In this document: piece by piece, positions 1 to 8,320 of the stretch
Layout of the letters: the number at the start of each line of letters is the position of its first letter
Position numbering within the stretch: the first letter of the stretch is position 1
Assembly: GCF_014054985.1 (NCBI RefSeq)
Contig: NZ_CP059569.1
Span: 1,302,001-1,366,000, forward strand
Direction: 5' to 3'
Length of the DNA: 64,000 nucleotides
Source of the DNA: Kingella oralis
GTDB taxonomy: Bacteria > Pseudomonadota > Gammaproteobacteria > Burkholderiales > Neisseriaceae
Notes under the pieces: model-generated
Told to the model about the DNA's origin: nothing
The model's database searches: none
Seen by the model: only the letters and a program-made list of their open reading frames with translations
Program-made: the position numbers and the translations under genes

Positions 1-1
1 C

Positions 2-64
2 TGGAACAGTATGGCTGTGCCGGTGATGCGTTGGATAGGGCAACGGATTAAAGATTTTTTTTGA
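2..64 (+). CDS. DNA (cytosine-5-)-methyltransferase, C-terminal fragment (cut by window edge)
   Basis: The first 64 bases read in frame 2 as a short C-terminus ending in TGA at 62-64. It contains NSMAVPVMRWIGQRI, which matches the conserved end (motif X region) of phage-type C5 cytosine methyltransferases, usually GNSMAVPV..WIG. The rest of the gene lies left of the window. The next gene starts 17 bases downstream in the same direction, so this is probably the upstream member of a prophage operon. Only about 20 residues are visible, so the call rests on this one motif. Confidence 0.5.
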   Translation, partial: WNSMAVPVMRWIGQRIKDFF

Positions 65-81
65 GACCGAAAGAAAACAAC

Positions 82-447
82 ATGACACCCGAACTGACAC
101 CCGAACAAATCGAGAAAGAACGCGCCGCGTTTGAGGCGTGGATGGCTGAACTGTATCCAACCAACCAGCAAACGGAACGAGTGGGCGACGAATACAGCCG
201 CCTTGGTACACAGTACAAATGGGAAGGCTGGCAAGCCAAAGCCGCGCAATCCGAATGGATAAGCGTGGAGGACAGGCTGCCTGAATTAAACAAAGAAGTA
301 TTGGTTGTATGGACGGATGGTGTATTTGGTTTTGCAACACGCATTGAGACAAAATATCACGAAGAAAGGTGGAATTGGGAAACAGCAGCGCTTGTCGAAA
401 CAATTACACACTGGCAACCCCTGATCGAACCACCCAAGGCAGCCTGA
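82..447 (+). CDS. DUF551-like phage protein
   Basis: 121-residue protein. The C-terminal half has the layout of DUF551 proteins, common in prophages: WISVEDRLPE, then VLVVWTDG, then HWQPLIEPP at the end. The function of that family is unknown. The ATG at 82 is preferred over an in-frame TTG at 61 because TTG would overlap the upstream stop and the sequence before the ATG is purine-rich. The stop codon TGA is supplied by a DUS (AGGCAGCCTGA), so the protein ends in KAA. It sits in a tight run of small forward genes (prophage remnant or prophage end). Confidence 0.6.
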   Translation: MTPELTPEQIEKERAAFEAWMAELYPTNQQTERVGDEYSRLGTQYKWEGWQAKAAQSEWISVEDRLPELNKEVLVVWTDGVFGFATRIETKYHEERWNWETAALVETITHWQPLIEPPKAA

Positions 448-458
448 AAGGACACCCC

Positions 459-665
459 GTGAAATCCCCAGCCACTCGTTACTGCATCCGCAAGATAGAC
501 GGCAACTGGCACGGCTGCACGCTCAACCACTTGCCACCCGACTACAATCACCAACCCAACAGAGCCAACCGCCGTTTGCCTCGCTACACCGAGCTAAAAA
601 AATTCCCCAACCTGCAAGACGCGCAGCAATGGCTGGATGAACAAACAACCGAGGAGCAAGAATGA
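459..665 (+). CDS. small hypothetical phage-region protein
   Basis: 68-residue basic protein starting at GTG 459. An in-frame ATG at 369 exists but lies inside the upstream gene. The C-terminal stretch YTELKKFPNLQDAQQWLDEQ looks like a genuine coding segment, and its stop overlaps the ATG of the next gene by 4 bases (ATGA), a sign of translational coupling. I do not recognise a family. The position between a DUF551-like gene and an HTH gene suggests a small prophage accessory protein. Confidence 0.45.
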   Translation: MKSPATRYCIRKIDGNWHGCTLNHLPPDYNHQPNRANRRLPRYTELKKFPNLQDAQQWLDEQTTEEQE

Positions 666-871
666 AACAATCCGAGACCAACGATGAATTATTGACGCCG
701 GAAGACGTTGCCAAGATGCTATGCCTTTCCAAGCGAACTGTTTTAGAGCGTTATGCTATTCGTCCTGATTTCCCCGGTCGTATCGCCATATCCAAACGTA
801 AATTTTGGTGGAAACGAAGTGAAGTGATGATATGGCTGGAACGAAACAAAGAAAAGCGCGCGGCAACATGA
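662..871 (+). CDS. AlpA/excisionase-like helix-turn-helix protein
   Basis: 69-residue protein with the MerR-like HTH seen in AlpA regulators and excisionases: LLTPEDVAKMLCLSKRTVLE is the HTH, followed by a wing with FPGRIAISKRKFWWKRSEV and a helix MIWLERNKEK. The ATG overlaps the previous stop (ATGA). It is the last gene before a terminator and before tRNA-Leu. That position, next to a likely attachment site, fits a recombination directionality factor or phage regulator. No integrase gene is visible in the window, so the role is inferred. Confidence 0.6.
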   Translation: MKQSETNDELLTPEDVAKMLCLSKRTVLERYAIRPDFPGRIAISKRKFWWKRSEVMIWLERNKEKRAAT

Positions 872-906
872 AAAAAGGAGCATTCCATCTTGGATGCTCC
901 TTTTAC
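872..906 (+). terminator. intrinsic terminator closing the prophage-end operon
   Basis: Stem GGAGCAT (877-883) pairs with ATGCTCC (894-900), flanked by A-rich sequence on the left and TTTT on the right. It starts one base after the stop of the HTH gene. Confidence 0.75.
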
Positions 907-972
907 TGAAAAACATACTTGCACCAAACTTACACCAAGCTACTTGCAAATTATTGTTTATATTAAATATCT

Positions 973-1057
973 TGGTGCGGATGGAGAGACTCGAACTCTC
1001 ACACCTTGCGGCGCCAGAACCTAAATCTGGTGCGTCTACCAATTTCGCCACATCCGC
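973..1057 (-). tRNA. tRNA-Leu (anticodon UAG)
   Basis: Read on the minus strand it begins GCGGATGTGGCGAAATTGG and ends with an encoded CCA (complement at 973-975). The acceptor stem GCGGATG pairs with CATCCGC, the anticodon loop is TTTAGGT with anticodon TAG, there is a long variable arm as in class II leucine tRNAs, and the T-loop is TTCGAGT. It resembles enterobacterial tRNA-Leu(UAG). Its 3' end faces the phage-like genes at 1-871, as expected for a tRNA used as an attachment site. Confidence 0.95.
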
Positions 1058-1076
1058 GTTTCGTGTGAAAGCGCGG

Positions 1077-1104
1077 ATTATACGGCTTTGCGGCAGAATT
1101 GCAA
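1077..1104 (-). promoter_or_regulatory. sigma-70 promoter of tRNA-Leu
   Basis: On the minus strand: -35 TTGCAA (1104-1099), 16-base spacer, consensus -10 TATAAT (1082-1077), about 20 bases upstream of the tRNA 5' end and followed by a GC-rich stretch typical of stable-RNA promoters. Confidence 0.7.
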
Positions 1105-1142
1105 GCGGTTTTTGGCGGCGGGACGGGGTGTAGGCGGCGCGG

Positions 1143-1874
1143 TTAAAAGCGTTCGTTCGCTTGTAGATAGCGCCATTTTCCCTGCGGCAATGCGCCCAGT
1201 TTGATGCGCCCGACGCGGATGCGTTTTAAGCCGACCACGCGCAGCCCCACCAGTTCGCACATGCGGCGGATTTGGCGTTTTTTTCCTTGTTTCAACACGA
1301 AGCGCAGCTGGTCTTGGTTTTGCCAGCTTACTTGGGCGGGGCGCAGTTTTTCGCCGTCCAAGCTTAATCCGTGGTTAAGCAGGGCAAGCCCGTTCTCTTT
1401 CAGGCTGCCTTTCACGCGCACAAGGTATTCTTTTTCGCTGTTGCCGTTGTCGCCGATGAGCTGTTTGGCGATGCGCCCGTCTTGGGTGAGCACCAGCAAG
1501 CCGACCGAATCGATGTCCAGCCTGCCTGCGGGGGCGAGATTGCGGGTGTGGCTGGGGTGGAAGGCGATGCGGCTGGTGTCGCCTTCCCATTGGTTTTCGG
1601 CGGTGATGAGCTCAACGGCGGCGCGGTAGTCTTTTTCAGGCTGCCCGCTCACGAAGCCGACGGGTTTGTTCAACAAAATGGTTACGCGGTTGGCTTGTTG
1701 TTCGTGGGCTTGTTTGTTGAGGTCTATGCGGTCGGCGGGGCTGACTTTTTGCCCGAGCACGGCGGGGATGCCGTTTACGCGCACCCAGCCTTTTTCTATG
1801 TAGCTGTCGGCTTCGCGGCGTGAGCAGATGCCGAGTTCTGCCATGCGTTTGGATAGGCGGACGGGGTCGGTCAT
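1143..1874 (-). CDS. rluF: RsuA/RluF-family pseudouridine synthase
   Basis: 243-residue protein. The N-terminus is an S4 RNA-binding domain ([19 protein letters not shown], with GWVRVNG at residues 29-35). The catalytic part has [17 protein letters not shown], where the Asp is the family nucleophile, and the C-terminal [16 protein letters not shown] motif. The family converts uridine to pseudouridine in rRNA. The pattern GRLDxDSxGLLxLT and the length suit RluF (23S rRNA U2604), but RluE or RsuA cannot be excluded by eye. It is a single gene; its ATG is followed upstream by a DUS-rich gap. Confidence 0.8.
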   Translation of the reverse strand: MTDPVRLSKRMAELGICSRREADSYIEKGWVRVNGIPAVLGQKVSPADRIDLNKQAHEQQANRVTILLNKPVGFVSGQPEKDYRAAVELITAENQWEGDTSRIAFHPSHTRNLAPAGRLDIDSVGLLVLTQDGRIAKQLIGDNGNSEKEYLVRVKGSLKENGLALLNHGLSLDGEKLRPAQVSWQNQDQLRFVLKQGKKRQIRRMCELVGLRVVGLKRIRVGRIKLGALPQGKWRYLQANERF

Positions 1875-2028
1875 GGGGATTCCTTTTTGCGGGATGAGGC
1901 AGCCTGAAAACGGGGTTGAATGGTGTTTGCTTGGCTGGACTGGTTTTCAGGCTACCTTTGGGGTTGTGGCAAACTCGGGCTTGTTTATTGCAAGAGTGCG
2001 TTGTTGCTGCGCTAAACGGCGTTTCGGG

Positions 2029-2160
2029 CTGAAACCTTTGCAAAACCTACAACCGATAGCCTGTCGGCGGCTCGCCGACATCTTGGCAAACCAGTCATGC
2101 TTTGTTTAATCAGCCATTTGACGGCGAGCCGCCACCGTTCCATTTTAGATTTCAGGCTGC
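2029..2160. repeat. DUS-flanked palindromic intergenic repeat, full copy 1
   Basis: This fills most of the gene-free stretch 1875-2285. The left arm has CGGCGGCTCGCCGACA (2064-2079) and the right arm GGCGAGCCGCCACCG (2123-2137), which are inverted copies around a 40-50 base AT-richer centre. The ends carry (GC)TGAAACCTTTGCAAAA and CCATTTTAGATTTCAGGCTGCC, so a DUS-like core marks each boundary. Related copies occur at 5800-6012, 10289-10424, 17162-17292, 49429-49572, 54024-54152 and 63561-63698, with shorter halves elsewhere. Confidence 0.8.
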
Positions 2161-2218
2161 CTTTGGGGTTTTGCAGAGGTTTCAGGCTGCCTTACTGCGC
2201 CGTGTGATGCGTTTAACG

Positions 2219-2257
2219 TTTTCAGGCTGCCTCATCTTCCATAGGCAGCCTGAAACG
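2219..2257. terminator. inverted DUS pair, likely terminator of hemY
   Basis: TTCAGGCTGCCT followed after 9 bases by AGGCAGCCTGAA forms a 12-bp stem 30 bases past the hemY stop. Confidence 0.7.
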
Positions 2258-2285
2258 CGGTTGGGCGATGCGAAAACGGTTTACG

Positions 2286-3479
2286 CTATTCTTCGCTAAT
2301 GCTGTCCAACGCCAAACGGCGCTGCTCTTGCGCGGCATCCGGGCGCGATGAATGGTCGTACACTTTTGCCAGCACCAGGCGCGTTTGCGGCGCGGGATGC
2401 AGGGAAAGGCTGGCTTCCAGATAGCCTTGGGCTTTGCCCCACAGTTGTTTTTGCGCGGCAAGTTCGCCCAGATACATCAGCAGGCGTGCGTCTTTGGGGT
2501 TGTCTTTGAGCCATGCGTCGCCCGTGTCAATGGCTTTTTGCTGGCGGCGGTCGTCCAAATAACGCACGCTGGCAACGAATGGCGGCAGCAAGTTGGCATC
2601 GCGCGTGGCGGGGTAATGGGTGTTTACCCATGCGATGGCTTGGTCGTATAAACCCAACTCGTTGTATTTTCTGGCGATGGCAACGTTCAGGGCGTTGTTG
2701 CGCAGGGTTTCGGGGATGCGTTTGAGGCAGGCTTTCATGCCCACGGCATCGGTCGCCAAATCCAGCAGTTTGCGGTAGGCGACTTCGGCGGTTTGTTGCG
2801 CTTCGGTTTCGTTCATCGCACCCGCGCGGTGCAGTTTTTCGGTTTTGTCCAAAATATCCAGCGCGTCGCCCTTGTCTAACGCCATGCGCAGTTGCAAGCG
2901 CGCCAAGCGGGTAAGGCGCGGGTTGATTTGGGCGGCGGCGGTGAGATGGGTGTTGGCGGTGTCATAATCTTGTTGATTCAGCGCGCTTTCAGCCAGCAGC
3001 AAATGGCGCGATAGCTGGGCTTTGCCGGGCAGCTGGGCGATGTCGTTCAGATATTGGTCGCGCGCTTCGGTGTTGTGGCTTTGGTCGGCGGCGTGCGCGG
3101 CAAGCATCAGGGCAAGCATGCGATTGTCGCCCGCCTGTTTGTTTGCCAGTACTTTATCGGCGTGTTGCGCGGCTTCTTGGAACTTGCCTTCAAAATATGC
3201 CAAGCCTGCGGCGTTGAGCTCCTGCACGGCTTTACGGCTGCGGCGCGATGCGCCGAATTGGCTTAACCGGTGCGGCGTGCCGAAAATGCTCACCAACAAT
3301 TTAATCAGCAAATACCACACGAATACGCTCAGCAAAGCAGCAATGATGAAGAAGTTCAGGTTCATCCGCAGCGAATAGCCCTCCACCACGAAATAAACGT
3401 TGCCGGTGTAGGTTTTGGCGAGCATGGCAAGCCCGATGGCGCAGAGAAATAGGAAGATTATCCAAATGAGCTGTTTCAT
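2286..3479 (-). CDS. hemY: HemY, haem biosynthesis-associated TPR membrane protein
   Basis: 397-residue protein with two N-terminal membrane segments (residues about 3-22 and 42-66) separated by TGNVYFVVEGYSLRMNLNFF, the hallmark of the HemY_N domain, then a long helical region of TPR-like repeats (NAAGLAYFEGKFQEA, ALNQQDYDTANTHLTAA). HemY proteins are inner-membrane proteins encoded next to hemD and hemX and linked to coproporphyrin/protoporphyrin steps; the exact role is not settled. The start overlaps the hemX stop by 4 bases. It is the last gene of hemD-hemX-hemY on the minus strand, followed by an inverted DUS pair. Confidence 0.9.
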   Translation of the reverse strand: MKQLIWIIFLFLCAIGLAMLAKTYTGNVYFVVEGYSLRMNLNFFIIAALLSVFVWYLLIKLLVSIFGTPHRLSQFGASRRSRKAVQELNAAGLAYFEGKFQEAAQHADKVLANKQAGDNRMLALMLAAHAADQSHNTEARDQYLNDIAQLPGKAQLSRHLLLAESALNQQDYDTANTHLTAAAQINPRLTRLARLQLRMALDKGDALDILDKTEKLHRAGAMNETEAQQTAEVAYRKLLDLATDAVGMKACLKRIPETLRNNALNVAIARKYNELGLYDQAIAWVNTHYPATRDANLLPPFVASVRYLDDRRQQKAIDTGDAWLKDNPKDARLLMYLGELAAQKQLWGKAQGYLEASLSLHPAPQTRLVLAKVYDHSSRPDAAQEQRRLALDSISEE

Positions 3480-4939
3480 GCTTTGGCTCCTTTGGTTTCG
3501 CTGGCGGGTTTAGCCACCGGCTCGGAGGCGGATGGTTTGGATGCAGGCTGGCTGGCGGCTTTGCTGTCTGCTTTTTCGGATTTGGGTTCGGATGCGGCTG
3601 GCGTAGTTGGGGTTGGAGCTGCGGGCGCGGGTTGCGATGCCGCTTTGGGCGCGGATGCCGCTTGCGCAACAGGCGCGGCAGGCTTGCTTTCAGGCAGCAC
3701 CACAGGCAACGCGGTGCGCACGTTGTTTTGATAATCGCGCACGGCGGCAAGGCTGGCTTTGAGCGATTCGTCTGAAATCATGCGGATTTCTACCGATTTG
3801 AGCTCGCCCACTTCTTTGAGCCATGTTTGGGTGTTGGGCGATTGCACGTCAAAATAGCGTTTAACGGTTTCTTCGATGGCGGCAAGGTCGTTTTGATAGA
3901 CTTCGCTGTTGTGTTGCAACAGGGCAAGCCGCGCGTCTAACAGGCGCATGCGCAGGTTTTCGCGCAGGTAGAACACTTGTTCCGAGCCGATGAGCATGGC
4001 ATCGTTGTTATCCAGCTTGCGCACTTCCACCATGCTTTTCACCAGCTCGCTGGTGTTGTCCCATGCGCGTGTCCAGAAGCTGCCTGCTTTGGATGTGGGC
4101 GCGGGCTCGGCGTTTTGGGCGTTCATGGTGCTGTCCACCAGCAGCGGCAGGCTGTCCACCGCGCTTTCCAAGCGGTCTAGGCGCAGGGCGGTGGCGGAAA
4201 CGTTGAGATAGGGGCGGTTTTTCAGCGCGGCCAAATCTTGGCTGATGGCTTGTTTGATGGGCAGCAATTCAGGCTGCTCAAAGCGGCTGAGGCGTTGTTC
4301 AACGTTTTCCAACACGGCGGTGGCAACGGGCACATTGCCCGATAGCAAAAGCTGTTGCGATGCGGTGTTGAGCGTTACTTCAATTTCGTCCACCAGCCAG
4401 TTTACGCGCCCTTTGAGCAGCTCGGCGTAGGCGCGGTGGATGCCGTCTAGCGTTTGCGCGGTGTCGCCTTCGTTTTGCAGGATTTTGCTTAACTGTGCGT
4501 CTAGCTCGGCTTGTTTGGCGAGGGTGGATTGCAGCAGCGCGGCGTTTTCGCTGTTGCCCAGCGCGGCTTTGTTTAAATCTTGCCCAATACGCATTTCTTG
4601 TTGTTTGAGCACGTTTTGCCCTTGCACGAATAAAAAGCCGCTTGCGCCCAGTGCAATCAGCGAGAGCACGAGCGCGCCTGTGGCGATGCCGCGCCCGCCG
4701 CTGCTTTTTTGTTGGATGACGATGGGTTGTGGTTGCGGCGCGGGTTCCGGTTGTTTTACGGGCTGTTTTACGGATTGTTGTGCCGGCTGTTTTTCAGGCT
4801 GCTTTTGCGGAGCAGATTGGGCAACGGGTTCGGCGGGTTTTTCAGGCTGCGTTTGGGGTTCGGTTGTTTGGGTTTCAATGGCTGGTTCGCTGCGGGCAGC
4901 TTGGTTTTCAGGCTGCCGGTTGGGTGTGTTGTCGGTCAT
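3476..4939 (-). CDS. hemX: HemX-like membrane protein (uroporphyrinogen-III C-methyltransferase family name)
   Basis: 487-residue protein. An extended Gln/Pro/Glu-rich cytoplasmic head (residues 1-90) is followed by one membrane segment (GIATGALVLSLIALGASGFLFV), a coiled-coil and the HemX core (GRVNWLVDEIEVTLNTASQQ, LARSxx-like helices), ending in a Pro/Ala/Ser-rich tail. A longer frame runs up to 5494, but ATG 4939 is chosen because it overlaps the hemD stop (ATGA) and HemX homologues start near there. Three DUS are read in frame in the head (QPEN, QPEK, QPEK). Family members are annotated as methyltransferases but lack an obvious catalytic site. Confidence 0.85.
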   Translation of the reverse strand: MTDNTPNRQPENQAARSEPAIETQTTEPQTQPEKPAEPVAQSAPQKQPEKQPAQQSVKQPVKQPEPAPQPQPIVIQQKSSGGRGIATGALVLSLIALGASGFLFVQGQNVLKQQEMRIGQDLNKAALGNSENAALLQSTLAKQAELDAQLSKILQNEGDTAQTLDGIHRAYAELLKGRVNWLVDEIEVTLNTASQQLLLSGNVPVATAVLENVEQRLSRFEQPELLPIKQAISQDLAALKNRPYLNVSATALRLDRLESAVDSLPLLVDSTMNAQNAEPAPTSKAGSFWTRAWDNTSELVKSMVEVRKLDNNDAMLIGSEQVFYLRENLRMRLLDARLALLQHNSEVYQNDLAAIEETVKRYFDVQSPNTQTWLKEVGELKSVEIRMISDESLKASLAAVRDYQNNVRTALPVVLPESKPAAPVAQAASAPKAASQPAPAAPTPTTPAASEPKSEKADSKAASQPASKPSASEPVAKPASETKGAKA

Positions 4940-5661
4940 TTGGGAATGCTCCGTGATGAAAAATGGTGAAGCGCATCGCTGAGTCGGGCTACGGTGTGAA
5001 CGTGGCTTGCGCCGAGCGCGGTTAGGGTTTGGGCGATGCGCATGTGTTGTGTGAAGTATAGCAAGGATTTGAGATTTTGCGTAAACGCTTGCGGGCATTG
5101 CGTAAACAGCTCTTGGGCGAGCTGCGATGAGGTTACCCATGCGGCTTGGGCTTGGGCAGCCTGAAAAGTTTGCCAGTTGAGCGGTTGGGGAATGCGTTGG
5201 TAGCATTCGGCGTATTGCACGGCGAAGCCGCGTTGGTGCAGGGTTTGGGCGAGGTGTTCGCGCCCGCCCTGCCCACGGATGATGACGATGGTGCCGCCTT
5301 GGGGCAGCGTGTGCCAGATGGGTAAGGCGAGGGCGGCTTCGCTGTCGTTGCCGTTTTGCGGGGCGTGGATGTTGGCAAAGCCTTGTTGGCGCAGGGCTTG
5401 GGCGGTTTGGCTGCCGACGGCGATGTGTGGGATTTTTGTTTTCAGGCTGCCTATATGGGGTGCGGCGATTTCTGCGGCGGTGGGGCTCACCCAAAACAGG
5501 GCTTGGGCGGGGGCGATGGTTTGCGGCAGCCTGAAAAGGGTGTCGGGGATGGGCGCGATGCGGATGGGGGCAAAGGGGACGGCTTGCCAGCCTGCGGCGG
5601 TGCAGGCGGCGATGTCGGCGGCGAGGCGGTTTTCGGGGCGGATGAGGAGGATGGCGGGCAT
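4936..5661 (-). CDS. hemD: uroporphyrinogen-III synthase
   Basis: 241 residues from ATG 5661 (MPAILLIRPENRLA), the usual neisserial start. The open frame extends to 5757 through a DUS-containing leader that is unlikely to be translated. The two-lobed HemD pattern is present: LIRPENR at the start, WVSPTAAEIAAPHIG, IAVGSQTAQALRQQGF in the middle, IIRGQGGREHLAQTL and a C-terminal WVTSSQLAQELF. The enzyme cyclises hydroxymethylbilane to uroporphyrinogen III in the cytoplasm. It is the first gene of hemD-hemX-hemY, with start-stop overlaps at both junctions. hemC is not adjacent. Confidence 0.9.
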   Translation of the reverse strand: MPAILLIRPENRLAADIAACTAAGWQAVPFAPIRIAPIPDTLFRLPQTIAPAQALFWVSPTAAEIAAPHIGSLKTKIPHIAVGSQTAQALRQQGFANIHAPQNGNDSEAALALPIWHTLPQGGTIVIIRGQGGREHLAQTLHQRGFAVQYAECYQRIPQPLNWQTFQAAQAQAAWVTSSQLAQELFTQCPQAFTQNLKSLLYFTQHMRIAQTLTALGASHVHTVARLSDALHHFSSRSIPK

Positions 5662-6344
5662 GGTGGGATGATTGGAATTGGGTGGCTGTTTCAGGCTGCC
5701 TATTGGGGGCTGTTTATTGGGTTGTGAGGCAGCCTGAAAACTAAAATGGAACAGCAACGGTTAGTTGCTAAATGGTGTGTTTAATCGGGTTGGGGAAATG
5801 TTGGCGAGCCGCTGACGCCCCATTGGGTTGCGGGCTTGGCAAAGGTTTCTGTAAGCGCCATTGGTTGTGGGTTTCAGGCTGAAACCTTTGAAAAATTTGC
5901 AACCGATGGGGCATTGGCGGCTCGCCGATATTTGGGTAAAGCAGCGATGCTCTGTGTTAATAAGCCATTTGGTAGCGAACTGCCGCTGTTCCCTTTTAGA
6001 TTTCAGGCTGCCGTTGGGGTTTTGCAAAGGTTTTAGGCTGCCTCATATCCCACTAAACAGTTTCTACTCCAATAGGCAGCCTGAAAATGGACAAGGAATG
6101 GTTAATGCTGCATGGGGTGCAGGGGCTTGCCCCTGCTCGTGGTAGGCGGCGAAACGCCTGCTCTAGCAAAAAATAGGCAAAAGGTAGCCTGAAAGCAGGT
6201 GGGCATTATAGATGTTTATGTTAAAAAGCGTAATTTTATGCTAAATTGGAGCTGGGTTTTAGCTTCGCAACTCCGCTTCGCTACGCAGGCTGCCTGATAT
6301 TGCTGCTGTTGCGGCTGGAATTTTTTAGAGACAAGGAGATTAAA
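5662..6344. repeat. gene-free region with palindromic repeat copy 2 and other hairpins
   Basis: No gene is seen here. 5742-5775 is a fragment of the palindromic repeat, 5800-5860 an inverted left half, and 5877-6012 a full copy ending TTTTAGATTTCAGGCTGCC. 6119-6165 holds two GC hairpins (GCAGGGG-CTTG-CCCCTGC and a GGCG-GCGAAA-CGCC type). 6253-6294 holds a DUS-linked repeat (TTAGCTTCGCAACTCCGC followed by TTCGCTACGCAGGCTGCC) also found at 37740 and 44414. The RBS of the next gene, AAGGAG, lies at 6333-6338. Confidence 0.7.
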
Positions 6345-7085
6345 ATGACAACGGAATCATTGGAAAACAACGCATTAGCAAAAAAAGTGATATTGGTAAC
6401 GGGCGCATCGCAGGGCTTGGGCGCGGAAGTGGCGAAGTCTTGCGCGGCGGCGGGGGCAACGGTGGTGTTGCTGGGGCGCAGCCAGAAGAAATTGGAAAAA
6501 GTGTATGACGAAGTGATGGCGGCGGGCGATGCCGAGCCGTTTGCCATTTGCTTTGACATGATGGGCGCAGAGGAGCTGGAATTTGAACAACTGGTGCGCA
6601 CGTTGGCAGACGCGACGCAGGGTAAATTGGATGGGGTGATTCATTGCGCGAGCTATTTTTACGCGCTTTCGCCGTTGGATTTTCAAACGGTGGCGGAGTG
6701 GGTGAACCAATATCGCATCAACACGGTGGCGCCGATGGCTTTAACGCGGGCGGTGTTGCCGCTGCTGAAAGAATCGCCCGATGCTTCGGTGATTTTTGTG
6801 GGCGAAAGCCACGGCGAAGCGCCGCAGGCGTATTGGGGCGGCTTTGGCGCGAGCAAGGCGGCGCTGAATTATCTGTGCAAGGTGGCGGCGGACGAATGGG
6901 AGCGTTTCCCCAATTTGCGCGCGAACGTGCTGGTGCCGGGGTCTATTAACTCGCCGCAGCGCATCAAAACCCACCCCGGGGAAACGGCGGCGGAGCGCAA
7001 GGATATGGCGGACATTACGCCTGATTTTGTGTGGTGGGCGAGCGAGCAAAGCAAGGGGCGCAGCGGGGAGATTGTTTACTTATAG
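6345..7085 (+). CDS. short-chain dehydrogenase/reductase, YciK-like, with Phe replacing the catalytic Tyr
   Basis: 246 residues from ATG 6345, chosen because AAGGAG stands 7 bases upstream; the frame continues 33 codons further through a repeat. A Rossmann SDR: cofactor motif TGASQGLG (residues 19-26), LDGVIHCASY where NNAG-type motifs occur, RINTVAP (124-130), candidate Ser155 in FVGESHG, then YWGGFGASKAALN. In the usual YxxxK motif, Lys171 is present but residue 167 is Phe instead of Tyr. The overall sequence resembles E. coli YciK, an SDR of uncertain substrate. Activity may be altered by the Tyr-to-Phe change. It ends at a bidirectional DUS-pair terminator. Confidence 0.8.
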   Translation: MTTESLENNALAKKVILVTGASQGLGAEVAKSCAAAGATVVLLGRSQKKLEKVYDEVMAAGDAEPFAICFDMMGAEELEFEQLVRTLADATQGKLDGVIHCASYFYALSPLDFQTVAEWVNQYRINTVAPMALTRAVLPLLKESPDASVIFVGESHGEAPQAYWGGFGASKAALNYLCKVAADEWERFPNLRANVLVPGSINSPQRIKTHPGETAAERKDMADITPDFVWWASEQSKGRSGEIVYL

Positions 7086-7100
7086 CCATTGCATAGATTG

Positions 7101-7145
7101 AGGCAGCCTGAAAATGGGTAGAACCGTTTTCAGGCTGCCTTTTTT
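7101..7145. terminator. bidirectional inverted-DUS terminator
   Basis: AGGCAGCCTGAAAA (7101-7114) and TTTTCAGGCTGCCT (7127-7140) form a 14-bp stem with a 12-base loop, followed by TTTTTT. It lies between two convergent genes. Confidence 0.85.
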
Positions 7146-7168
7146 GTGGTGTAGATGAATGCCCTACT

Positions 7169-8320
7169 CTATTGTCGCTTCCGCAAGAATGAACGTTCCA
7201 CACCAAAATAAGTAGTACACGACAGCAATAACACCAGCACAAAAATCAGCGGGAATGTTGCTATATAAACCAACAAACCATGCGCTTGGAAATTAAACCA
7301 ACCGCCCAACACAAACACGCTATACAACACCACGCCATGCGTTAAATAAATGCTGTAACTCATATCACCCAACATTTTCATGCCGTGATGTCGCAAAATG
7401 CCGCCAAAATCGTAACCACCCGCCAGCATAACAAACAGCAATGCCACCAAAATGCGGTTAAGCGGTGTGTAAGGCGGAAATAAAAATGCCGTTGCCAATA
7501 GCAAAAGCGGCACTGCCACATTCAGCCATTTTTTATATTGTTGTATCCATGGCAACAACACATCGCTTAAACTCACCGCCGCAGCGGAGAGCACAAATTG
7601 CCAATAATGGTGGGTATCGGTTTGCGTGATAATCCAAACAAACAATGCGCCGCATAATGCCATCACGCCCCATTGTTTTTTATTGCTCGCAGGCAATTGG
7701 TGCATTGCCGTATGAATAAACGGCAGGCTGAAATAAAACCCCCATTCATAAAGCAACGTCCATTGCACGCCTGCATTGGAAACAAAGCTGATAAAGCCAT
7801 TGAGTGGCTGATAGCGAAAAGTTGCCCAGTGAAAAAGCCAATCTGCACCATCCCAAAACGCCACATTTTCCACACCCACTGCTTTAAAGCTGGCATACAC
7901 CACAAACAGTAGCGACAGCAGATACAACGGCATAATCCGCCGAATGCGCGCGATGTATAAGTTTTTCCAATTGATTTCTTTTTGTTTGAGTTTATTAAGA
8001 AAAAGAAAGCCTGTAATCATAAAAAACAGGCTAACGGGAATCGCGCCAAGGTTTTGTGCAAAATACATCCAATGCAAGCCAAAGTTATCAGCAACAGCCC
8101 ACTCTCCTTGCAAACTCCAACGATGCAGCAAATAAAAATGATGAGCGAACACAAAAGTTGCCAACACGCCGCGCAAACCATCCAATGGTGAATCACGGTG
8201 GGTGGAATCAAATTTTTCACTGATTTTTTGCGGCATTCGCGCCAATAAAAATGCCACCAATGCCATGGATAGCATTACCAAAAAAGTCAATAAAACCAAC
8301 GCTAATCTAGGCTCTCTCAT
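7169..8320 (-). CDS. acyltransferase 3 family membrane protein
   Basis: 383-residue multi-pass membrane protein of the acyltransferase-3 (OafA/NodX) family. After an N-terminal membrane helix it has SPLDGLRGVLATFVFAHHFY, the family signature with the essential His, then NLGAIPVSLFFMITGFLF, RRIMPLYLLSL and about ten hydrophobic segments to the end (SYSIYLTHGVVLYSVF is the other conserved block). Such enzymes O-acetylate extracytoplasmic glycans such as LPS or capsule; the substrate here cannot be read from sequence. Its ATG overlaps the era stop by 4 bases, so it is co-transcribed with era. Confidence 0.85.
   Translation of the reverse strand: MREPRLALVLLTFLVMLSMALVAFLLARMPQKISEKFDSTHRDSPLDGLRGVLATFVFAHHFYLLHRWSLQGEWAVADNFGLHWMYFAQNLGAIPVSLFFMITGFLFLNKLKQKEINWKNLYIARIRRIMPLYLLSLLFVVYASFKAVGVENVAFWDGADWLFHWATFRYQPLNGFISFVSNAGVQWTLLYEWGFYFSLPFIHTAMHQLPASNKKQWGVMALCGALFVWIITQTDTHHYWQFVLSAAAVSLSDVLLPWIQQYKKWLNVAVPLLLLATAFLFPPYTPLNRILVALLFVMLAGGYDFGGILRHHGMKMLGDMSYSIYLTHGVVLYSVFVLGGWFNFQAHGLLVYIATFPLIFVLVLLLSCTTYFGVERSFLRKRQ

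Noticed and set aside
4940..5494. Upstream extension of the hemX frame (would give a 672-residue protein)
   Set aside because: It lies entirely within hemD on the same strand in another frame; ATG 4939 overlaps the hemD stop and fits HemX homologues.
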